57,166 nucleotides of DNA from JBOGXF01 sp050694275. GTDB lineage: Bacteria; Actinomycetota; CADDZG01; WHSQ01. The stretch lies in NCBI GenBank assembly GCA_050694275.1, contig JBOGXF010000130.1:1-57166 (forward strand), in the 5' to 3' direction. This document shows positions 7,601-13,736 of this stretch, piece after piece; the stretch's first letter is position 1, and each line of letters starts with the position of its first letter. The notes under the pieces were generated by a model. That model saw only the letters and a program-made list of their open reading frames with translations. It was not told where the DNA came from and did not search any database. A program made the translations under genes and the position numbers.

Positions 7601-8678
7601 TCTTGTCCCGGCCCTTGTCGATGAACGGCGGCCTCACGATAGCGCCTGCTATGCGGCGGCCGCGCGCCGCAATCGAGACGGCCTCCCCCACCTCGGGCCT
7701 CGCCCCCGTGGGCCCCAGGGCAAGCGCGATCCCCGCTCGCAGCGTCGGCGAGTAGTTGCCGCTCGTGACCTCGCCGACGACATCGGTGCCGCGGTGCACG
7801 AGGTGCCCCTGCCGTGGCACCCCGCGATCGGTGCAGCGCACTCCGAAGAGACGCCGGGCGGGGCCCTCTTCCTTGATCTTCAGCAGCGCGTCGCGTCCCC
7901 GAAAGGGCGTCTCCCACGCAACGGCCCAACCGAGGCGCGCCTCGAGTGGGTTGACGTCCAGAGACAGCTCATGACCGTAGAGCGCGTATCCCATCTCGAG
8001 CCGAAGGGTGTCGCGCGCCCCCAGGCCGATCGGGCGGGCACCGAGATCCAAGAACGTGCGCCACGCACGCTCCGCCTGCCCTACCGGCGCATACAGCTCG
8101 AATCCCCGCTCGCCCGTGTAACCGGTGCGCGCGACGATGCCGGCCTCGCCGAAGACGTCCAGCGACCGGCACGCGTGAAGGCCCAACTCGGTCGCGCCGC
8201 TTCCAACAAGTGCGGAATCGAAGAGCTCGAAAGACCCGGGGCCCTGGACCGCCAGGATCGTGTATCGATCCCACTCGTCGACGACCGTTCCACCCGATGC
8301 GCGCACCGCGTCGGCCACGGCAAACACGTTTGATGCGTTGGGAATCACCATGAAATCGGAATCGCCGAGACGATAGACGAACACGTCGTCGATGGTGCCG
8401 GCGTCGTCGTCGAGGACCAGCGAATAAGTCGCCCTGCCGACGTCCAGCGCGGCGACATCCGCGGTCAGCGCATGCTGCAACGCCGCCCCGGCGCGTTCTC
8501 CCTTGACCCGAAGCTTTCCGAGATGCGACACATCGAAGATGCCCACCGACGTCCGTACCGCATTGTGCTCGGCGATGATCCCTTCATAAGAGAGCGGCAT
8601 CTCCCAGCCCCCGAATTCGGTCAGCTTGGCCCCCAGCTCCCTGTGGGCGTCGAGCAGCGCGGTCGCCCGGGCTCCCAT
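7596..8678 (-). CDS. gcvT: Aminomethyltransferase (T-protein)
   Basis: The tetrahydrofolate-dependent aminomethyltransferase of the glycine cleavage system, 360 residues. It releases ammonia from the aminomethyl-lipoyl arm of GcvH and forms 5,10-methylene-THF. It starts MGARATALLDAHRELGAKL and has the family segments FGGWEMPLSY, VGIFDVSHLG, RTGYTGERGFE and GLGARDTLRLEMGY, with a C-terminal barrel domain. ATG 8678 fits the usual T-protein N-terminus; the frame upstream to 9026 is unrelated and overlaps the next gene. The last few codons and the stop lie inside an octamer array. It is 8 bp downstream of the nuclease-like gene. Confidence 0.95.
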   Translation of the reverse strand: MGARATALLDAHRELGAKLTEFGGWEMPLSYEGIIAEHNAVRTSVGIFDVSHLGKLRVKGERAGAALQHALTADVAALDVGRATYSLVLDDDAGTIDDVFVYRLGDSDFMVIPNASNVFAVADAVRASGGTVVDEWDRYTILAVQGPGSFELFDSALVGSGATELGLHACRSLDVFGEAGIVARTGYTGERGFELYAPVGQAERAWRTFLDLGARPIGLGARDTLRLEMGYALYGHELSLDVNPLEARLGWAVAWETPFRGRDALLKIKEEGPARRLFGVRCTDRGVPRQGHLVHRGTDVVGEVTSGNYSPTLRAGIALALGPTGARPEVGEAVSIAARGRRIAGAIVRPPFIDKGRDKS

Positions 8679-8686
8679 CGGTGGGG

Positions 8687-9136
8687 TCAGCCGGCCGCCG
8701 CCTCGGAGCCACCCTCGAGCAGCGCCGAGACGTCCGCAGGCCCGTCGGGTCGAGGCCCTTCGATGCCCTGCGAGGGCTCCTCCAACCCGTACTTGATCAA
8801 CAGGTTCAGGTAGTCGCGCTGATAGAGGATCTTGCATCGCACGTCTGGGTAGAGGGCTGCCAACCGCCGGATCTTGCGGTTCTTCTTGGTGACCAGCTTC
8901 TGGTTGAGAGTGGTTATCTCGATGTAGAGGTCGAATTCGGGGAGATAGAAGTCCGGAGCGAACCGCTGCGTGGGATTGCCATGACGATCCCACTCGATCT
9001 CGAAGGTCGTCGGCTCGTAGTCCCACCTGATCCGATAGAAATCCAGCAGCTTGGCGAATTGTCTCTCGCTGTTGTGGGCGAAGCCGACGCTCTCGTGTGG
9101 AAGGAGGGGTGCCCGTTCTTCGTCGGTGGGCGGAAT
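8687..9136 (-). CDS. PD-(D/E)XK-like nuclease-fold protein, probable ATT start
   Basis: A 149-residue protein with a likely restriction-endonuclease fold: E24 in NSERQFA, D62 in APDFYLPE, E73 in LYIEI, and nearby lysines (K80, K84, K85). The region after it (YPDVRCKILYQRDY) is well formed. I believe similar proteins occur beside gcvT/merR genes in other actinobacteria, but cannot check. The frame has no ATG, GTG or TTG before the conserved core. The only good start is ATT 9136, with a strong AAGGAGGG at 9152-9145, 8 nt upstream, overlapping the end of the merR gene. The role is unknown; nucleic-acid cleavage or repair is inferred from the fold. It is cotranscribed with merR and gcvT. Confidence 0.7.
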   Translation of the reverse strand: MPPTDEERAPLLPHESVGFAHNSERQFAKLLDFYRIRWDYEPTTFEIEWDRHGNPTQRFAPDFYLPEFDLYIEITTLNQKLVTKKNRKIRRLAALYPDVRCKILYQRDYLNLLIKYGLEEPSQGIEGPRPDGPADVSALLEGGSEAAAG

Positions 9137-9152
9137 TGCTCTAACCCTCCTT
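9134..9152 (-). promoter_or_regulatory. Strong ribosome-binding site in front of an ATT start codon
   Basis: On the minus strand AAGGAGGG (9152-9145) is followed by TTAGAGCA and then ATT (9136-9134). The merR stop codon TAG lies between them. It decides the start of the nuclease-like gene, since no standard start codon is in frame. Confidence 0.6.
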
Positions 9153-9620
9153 GGCCTGGGCCTCTCGGTCGGTCACACCGTACCCCACGTCGGCCCCAGC
9201 GGGGCGGAGTTCGCGTAGGGTTCCCTCGAGCTGCTCGGCGATCCTTCCAACGGCGACGATGGCGCCCAGCACGCCCTGACCGCGGCGGAGAAGGTCCACG
9301 ACCTCACTGTCCGAGGCGCACGCGTACACCCCCTGACCGTCGGTCACGATCGTTACCGACGACCAGTCATCCTCTACGTGATTGCGCACGTAGTCGATCG
9401 CTTGACGCACTTTCTGAAGGCTGGCGCCGGCGTCGGTGAGGCTCTTGATCACCTTGAGCTGAAGAAGATCGTTGAACGAGTACACGCGCTGGGTGCCGGA
9501 CCCGCTCGCCTGTTGGATGGTCGGGGCGACCAGATCGGTGCGCGTCCAGTAGTCGAGCTGCCGATAGGTGATACCGACGATCTTGCAGGCCTGAGGGCCT
9601 CGGTACCCTCGCTCGTTCAT
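9141..9620 (-). CDS. MerR-family regulator (Rv1830-like)
   Basis: A 159-residue MerR-type DNA-binding protein. The N-terminal winged helix (YRGPQACKIVGITYRQLDYW) and the second recognition part with R-V-Y-S-F-N-D-L are intact. A dimerisation helix follows, but no metal-binding cysteine set is seen, so it is not a classic metal sensor. The start ATG 9620 has GGGAGG 5 nt upstream. Its place between DUF151 and the gcv genes matches Rv1830 in M. tuberculosis, which suggests a conserved regulator linked to central metabolism or division. Direct regulation of gcvT is only an inference from context. Confidence 0.88.
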   Translation of the reverse strand: MNERGYRGPQACKIVGITYRQLDYWTRTDLVAPTIQQASGSGTQRVYSFNDLLQLKVIKSLTDAGASLQKVRQAIDYVRNHVEDDWSSVTIVTDGQGVYACASDSEVVDLLRRGQGVLGAIVAVGRIAEQLEGTLRELRPAGADVGYGVTDREAQAKEG

Positions 9621-9741
9621 TGATCCTCCCCGGTCGCCGGCGGTCGAGTCACAACGCCGTAGTTACGAAGATGGTAATCGTAGGCGAGAGGGCGCGCGGT
9701 GTCAACGACAACCATCGAGTCAAGGTCGAGCGTTGAGGCCC

Positions 9742-10224
9742 CTATCCCTGCCCCGAGGCGAAATCTTCCGGGGTCACCTGGTCGAGAAACTCGCGGAACT
9801 TCTGAACCTCGCTCTCCTCTTCGTCGCGCAGCTCAATGCCGGCCTGCTCGAGGACCTCGTCGGCCGCGTAGATCGGCGCGTTGATCCTCACCGCCAGGGC
9901 GATCGCATCGCTCGGACGGGAGGACACCTCGCGCTCCTGGCCGTCGGTCATCATCCGAATGACGGCGTAGAAGGTCTGATCGACCAGGTCGCTTATCACG
10001 ATCCGGTCGACCTGGACCTCGGTCTCTTTCAGGATGTCTCTCAGCAGGTCGTGAGTCATCGGCCGGGGCGTCTCGACCCCCTGCAGCGCGAACGCGATCG
10101 CGGTCGCCTCGACGGCCCCGATCCAAATGGGCAGGTAACGCTCGCCGCCGGTCTCCTTCAAGAGCACGATGGGCTGATTCGACGGCAGCTCGACCCGCAC
10201 TCCAACCAGGGACAGCTCGATCAT
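9742..10224 (-). CDS. Bifunctional nuclease family protein (DUF151)
   Basis: A 160-residue DUF151 protein. It begins MIELSLVGVRVELPSNQPIVLL and has the family core LPIWIGAVEATAIAF and RPSDAIALAVR, with a C-terminal acidic tail typical of the UVR-like extension. Plant and bacterial members have been reported to have DNase and RNase activity; that activity is inferred here. The position between hpt and merR matches Rv1829. The gene is 121 bp upstream of merR and 45 bp downstream of hpt, so it is probably in the same transcript. Confidence 0.92.
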   Translation of the reverse strand: MIELSLVGVRVELPSNQPIVLLKETGGERYLPIWIGAVEATAIAFALQGVETPRPMTHDLLRDILKETEVQVDRIVISDLVDQTFYAVIRMMTDGQEREVSSRPSDAIALAVRINAPIYAADEVLEQAGIELRDEEESEVQKFREFLDQVTPEDFASGQG

Positions 10225-10269
10225 GCTGCCGAGGCTAACACCCGCCGCGAGCGACCGGGGAGACCGCGT

Positions 10270-10881
10270 TCAGGCGCGCGACGTGAAGACGTCTCCGACG
10301 AGGAGCAGCGGATCGTTGATCAAACGACCCAGATCCGTTACCGCAAGGATGTCGGGTACGTTGCGGTAGCGCCCTTGGAAGTCCAGTCCGTACCCCACCA
10401 CGAAAACATCGGGGATCTCGAACCCGCTGAATTCAAGCTCCACCGGAACGATACGCCGAGCGCTCTTGTCCAAAAGGGTGACCGCGCGTAGCGACCTGGG
10501 CCGTCGCTCCGACAGCGTGCGACGCAGATAGTTGAGGGTCAATCCCGTGTCCACGATGTCCTCGACGATGAGGACGTCGCGGCCCACGATGTCCTCATCG
10601 AGGTCCTTGACGATGCGGACGACCCCCGACTGGACAACACCTTCCTGATACGAAGAGATGGACATGAAGTCGACCGCAACTTCCATGTGAAGAGCCCGCA
10701 TCAAGTCGGCAAGGAACAGGGTCGAGCCCTTCAGAACTCCTATCAGCAACAGCGGATCCGACCGGTGGTCACGGTCGCTGGCGATTTGGGACGCGAGCTC
10801 ACCCACGCGTGCATCGAGATCGCCGCGCGCGATGAGCATCTCGGCCGCGCCACCGAGAGTGCCGCCCCGACCCCCCACCAT
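10270..10881 (-). CDS. hpt: Hypoxanthine phosphoribosyltransferase
   Basis: A purine salvage enzyme that makes IMP or GMP from hypoxanthine or guanine and PRPP. The PRPP loop VEDIVDTGLTL is intact, the LIGVLKGS motif lies near the N-terminus, and the base-binding segment VVGYGLDF is near the C-terminus. ATG 10881 overlaps the carboxypeptidase stop by one base (TGATG), giving 203 residues, slightly longer than usual; an ATG about 14 codons downstream is an alternative. It belongs to the long gcvH-to-gcvPB gene run. Confidence 0.92.
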   Translation of the reverse strand: MVGGRGGTLGGAAEMLIARGDLDARVGELASQIASDRDHRSDPLLLIGVLKGSTLFLADLMRALHMEVAVDFMSISSYQEGVVQSGVVRIVKDLDEDIVGRDVLIVEDIVDTGLTLNYLRRTLSERRPRSLRAVTLLDKSARRIVPVELEFSGFEIPDVFVVGYGLDFQGRYRNVPDILAVTDLGRLINDPLLLVGDVFTSRA

Positions 10882-12074
10882 CAGTCGACCCACGAGGAGA
10901 TCGTTCGACCGGCGAGATAGAAGGCCCGGAACAGATCGGCCATGAGCGATACCTGCCACGAGCCTTGGGATTCGACGTCCACCGCCGCAACCGCCTCGAC
11001 CGAAGCGAGCGTCTCCGCGCCTGTTAGGACGGTCACCCAGCCCACCACGTCACCGGCTTCCAGCGGAGGCCCGACTCCCTCGATGGGATCGAACTCGACC
11101 TCCACGACCCGCGGGTGGGTGATCCCCCGCACCGTGCGGCCCGCGACGACGGTGACCGTCCCCGACGGATCGAAGACCAGTTCCCCCACCCGGTCGCCGC
11201 GTCCCAGCAGTACGGTCCGGCGGAGCGCGGCGAAACCGAAGTCCAGCAACCGGCGCGAATCACTTAGCACGTCCTCGGACCGCATCGCGACCGCAACGAC
11301 GCGGCGATCGTGCCGCTCGGCCGCGGCGACCAGCACGTTGCCGGCGCGCGCGGTGAACCCGGTCTTCACGCCGATCGTCCCTTTATAAGTCTCAAGCAGA
11401 AGGTTACGGTTTTCGAGGACCTCCGGCCCGCGGGGACCGGCGATGGTCTTGCGGGTGGTCGCGACGATGTCTTTCAGCAGGGGGTGAGCGAGCACCTCCT
11501 CCGCCAGCAGCGCCAGGTCGTGCGCGCTCGACACGTGCCCCGCGGTGTCGAGCCCGTGCGAGGTGCGGTAGCTCGTATGCCGAAGCCCGAGTTCGAGGGC
11601 GTGGGCGTTCATCCGGGTCACGAACGCGCGCTCCGATCCCGCCACCCGCTCCGCGAGGGCGACGGCGGCATCGTTGGAGGAGGTGAGGAGCAACGCGTAG
11701 AGGAGCTGTCTGGTCGTGTAGCGCTCCCCCGCCATGAGGTCCAGTCCTCCCTGCCCAGTGGCCGCGGCCACCGGTGAGACCGCCACTCGAGCGCGTGGCT
11801 CCATCTCGGCGACGACCAAAAGGGCGGTCATCATCTTCGTGGTGCTGGCGTTGGGTAGCGGGACGCCGGCCCTCCGAGCAAACAGCGTGCGGCCGAGATC
11901 GTCGACGACGAGGCACGCGTGGCACCCCACGACCGGCCGGGAGGCGTCGGCGGCCACGGGCGTGCCGAGCGGCCCGACGAGCAAGACGATCGCGAGCAAT
12001 AGGCGACTTATCGACAAATACACTCGTCTACCGGACCCTTGCCGCGTCGCTGGCGCGAGATTCCCCCGGCGCAC
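10881..12074 (-). CDS. Serine-type D-Ala-D-Ala carboxypeptidase (PBP5-like)
   Basis: A secreted or membrane-tethered penicillin-binding protein that trims the terminal D-alanine from peptidoglycan peptides. All three motifs are present: S77-T-T-K80, S132-S-N134 and K237-T-G239. A signal segment spans about residues 18-43. The C-terminal domain is PBP5-like and ends with a hydrophobic stretch. Two starts are possible: GTG 12074 (397 residues) or GTG 12023, which begins in an octamer array and directly before the signal peptide; neither has a clear ribosome-binding site. It overlaps hpt by one base. Confidence 0.88.
   Translation of the reverse strand: MRRGNLAPATRQGSGRRVYLSISRLLLAIVLLVGPLGTPVAADASRPVVGCHACLVVDDLGRTLFARRAGVPLPNASTTKMMTALLVVAEMEPRARVAVSPVAAATGQGGLDLMAGERYTTRQLLYALLLTSSNDAAVALAERVAGSERAFVTRMNAHALELGLRHTSYRTSHGLDTAGHVSSAHDLALLAEEVLAHPLLKDIVATTRKTIAGPRGPEVLENRNLLLETYKGTIGVKTGFTARAGNVLVAAAERHDRRVVAVAMRSEDVLSDSRRLLDFGFAALRRTVLLGRGDRVGELVFDPSGTVTVVAGRTVRGITHPRVVEVEFDPIEGVGPPLEAGDVVGWVTVLTGAETLASVEAVAAVDVESQGSWQVSLMADLFRAFYLAGRTISSWVD
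12000..12031. repeat. Octamer array B (4 units)
   Basis: Contiguous units TAGGCGAC TTATCGAC AAATACAC TCGTCTAC. It covers the first codons of the carboxypeptidase signal peptide. The unit TAGGCGAC recurs exactly in array N. Confidence 0.6.
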
Positions 12075-12078
12075 CCGC

Positions 12079-12774
12079 TCAGATGAGATCTCGCAGGCTC
12101 GACTGCAAGAGCGCCTCCCGCATCCGCCGGGACAGCTCGAGGAGCTCCCTTACCGCCTGGGACACGCGCACGGGCGCGTCCTGATCCTTGCGCAGCGTCA
12201 TGGGCGACACGATCTGCTCGAAGAAGGCCGCCTCGCGATCGGCTGTCTGACGGTACATGCGCAGGTGACGGGGCTCGATGCCGTACTTGAACAGCCCACG
12301 GGCGGCTTTCGCGGCGGCGAGATCGCAGCCGTCGTAGGCGTCCTTTGTCGCAAGCACCCCGAAGTCGACAAGCGCTCCCATCTCCTCTTCCGACAGCCCG
12401 GCCGCCCGGGCGAGCCCGGCCCGGTCGAGCGCGACGTCCGACAACTCGGGCCCCGCTGCGGCGGGAGGGGCGGACCGAGGCGCGCTCGTGGGCGCCCCCG
12501 CCGCCTCCGGGACTCGCCCGCCGTTCGAGTCGAGACGCTCGCGGATCACCTTGAGCGGCAGGAACTGGTCCCGCTGCAGCGCCAGGATGTACCTCAGGCG
12601 AGCGACATCCTCCTCGTAGAACTTTCGGTATCCGGACTCGGTGCGCTCGGGCGAGATGAGCCCCTCCGCTTCGAGGAACCGAATCTTGGAGATGCTGACG
12701 TCCGGGAAGTCCTTGCTCACGGCCTCGAGCACCTCCCCGATGCTCAGGTAATCACGCGACCTCGACAGTGGCAT
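12079..12774 (-). CDS. ftsR: MerR-like regulator FtsR (Rv1828-like)
   Basis: A 231-residue protein with an N-terminal winged helix-turn-helix (YLSIGEVLEAVSKDFPDVSI, then KIRFLEAEGLISPERT and YRKFYEEDVARLRYI) and a C-terminal helical domain typical of Rv1828/FtsR. In Corynebacterium FtsR activates ftsZ. A proline- and alanine-rich linker near residues 85-110 separates the domains. Placement directly downstream of a GarA-like FHA gene matches the mycobacterial order and supports the name. The start is ATG 12774, 4 bp after the garA stop. Its target in this organism is not visible here. Confidence 0.85.
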   Translation of the reverse strand: MPLSRSRDYLSIGEVLEAVSKDFPDVSISKIRFLEAEGLISPERTESGYRKFYEEDVARLRYILALQRDQFLPLKVIRERLDSNGGRVPEAAGAPTSAPRSAPPAAAGPELSDVALDRAGLARAAGLSEEEMGALVDFGVLATKDAYDGCDLAAAKAARGLFKYGIEPRHLRMYRQTADREAAFFEQIVSPMTLRKDQDAPVRVSQAVRELLELSRRMREALLQSSLRDLI

Positions 12775-12778
12775 CGGT

Positions 12779-13243
12779 CTACCCCCCGGTCAGAAAGACG
12801 AGCTTGAACTTGCCGACCTGGATCTCGTCCCCCGACCGCAGCTCCGCGTTCTCGACCCGCTCCCGATTGACGTAGGTGCCGTTGAGGCTGCCGACATCGT
12901 GCAGCGAGAAGCCCGCCTCGGAGCGGCGGATCTCGGCGTGTCGGCGCGACACGGTGATGTCGTCGAGAAAGATGTCGCTCTCCGGGTGACGGCCCACGAG
13001 CGTCACGTCCGCGTCCATGAAGAACTTGCTCCCCGCATTGGGCCCCCGCTTGACGATGAGGACGCCCTTGTTGCCCTCGAGCTCCTCGGGGGAGACGTGC
13101 ACCTCCTCCTCGAGGTCCGATTCGAGCTCCCCCGGCATGAACGTGATCGTCGAATCGCCCTGCTGGTCCGTGAGCGCGGTGCCGCAGGAAGAACAGAAGT
13201 TGGCGCCTTCCGGGTTCCTGTGGCCGCAGTTCGTGCAGTACAT
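12779..13243 (-). CDS. garA: FHA-domain regulator GarA/OdhI-like, with N-terminal zinc ribbon
   Basis: A protein of about 154 residues. The FHA domain is complete: VGRHPESDIFLDD, VSRRHAEIR, and LNGTYVNRE. In mycobacteria GarA binds and restrains 2-oxoglutarate dehydrogenase and glutamate enzymes, switched by phosphorylation of an N-terminal threonine. The segment DSTITFMPGELESD aligns with the phospho-switch of GarA/OdhI. Unlike those proteins, it begins with a zinc ribbon (MYCTNCGH ... CSSCG). ATG 13243 is preferred over TTG 13252, since a TAGGGT box lies 8 nt upstream. It lies between gcvH and ftsR, as in mycobacteria. Confidence 0.88.
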   Translation of the reverse strand: MYCTNCGHRNPEGANFCSSCGTALTDQQGDSTITFMPGELESDLEEEVHVSPEELEGNKGVLIVKRGPNAGSKFFMDADVTLVGRHPESDIFLDDITVSRRHAEIRRSEAGFSLHDVGSLNGTYVNRERVENAELRSGDEIQVGKFKLVFLTGG

Positions 13244-13251
13244 AGCGGGCA

Positions 13252-13257
13252 ACCCTA
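13252..13257 (-). promoter_or_regulatory. Candidate -10 box for leaderless garA mRNA
   Basis: TAGGGT on the minus strand, 8 nt before ATG 13243, fits the actinobacterial TANNNT -10 box. The same TAGGGTT string recurs in the 1.3 kb gap. Confidence 0.35.
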
Positions 13258-13292
13258 TAGCACACGTTTAGAGTTGGTCAACGGGCGCTCGC

Positions 13293-13682
13293 TCATCGCT
13301 CGGGAGCCTCGATGTGGACGCGATACTCGGCCGCGCTGAGGAGGGCTTCCTGTTCGCCGCCGGCGGGCTCGATCACCACGAGCCACCCCCGGCCGTAGGG
13401 ATCGGAGTTGATCAGCTCCGGGTCCTGCTCGACCTCCGCATTCTTCTCGACGATCGTTCCGGTCGTCGGGCTGTAGATGTCGGACACCGACTTGGTCGAC
13501 TCGACTTCGCCGAGCGGTTGGCCCGCCTGAACCTGCGATCCGGGTTCCGGAAGCTCGACGAAGACGACATCGCCGAGCTGGTCCTGGGCATAGTCGGTGA
13601 TGCCGACCACGACGCGACCGCCGTCTGTGCGCGCCCACTCGTGCTCCTTCGTGTACCGCAGGTCCTCGGGTACATCGCTCAC
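13293..13682 (-). CDS. gcvH: Glycine cleavage system H protein
   Basis: The lipoyl carrier of the glycine cleavage system, 129 residues, normal length. The lipoylated lysine is K64 in EVESTKSVSDIY, and the typical start RYTKEHEWAR and end GWLVVIE are present. GTG 13682 has AAAGGAG about 8 nt upstream. It lies at the upstream end of the gene run that ends with gcvT, gcvPA and gcvPB, so all four components are in one strand block about 9 kb long, separated by the regulators garA, ftsR and merR. Confidence 0.96.
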   Translation of the reverse strand: MSDVPEDLRYTKEHEWARTDGGRVVVGITDYAQDQLGDVVFVELPEPGSQVQAGQPLGEVESTKSVSDIYSPTTGTIVEKNAEVEQDPELINSDPYGRGWLVVIEPAGGEQEALLSAAEYRVHIEAPER

Positions 13683-13704
13683 CCGCGCGGCTCCTTTCGG
13701 GTCA

Positions 13705-13736
13705 CAGATGACTTGTCTACAAATCAATAAGTTGCT
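13705..13736. repeat. Octamer array C (4 units)
   Basis: Contiguous units CAGATGAC TTGTCTAC AAATCAAT AAGTTGCT. It covers the stop codon of the GDP-mannose pyrophosphorylase-like gene (13724-13726). Confidence 0.55.
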
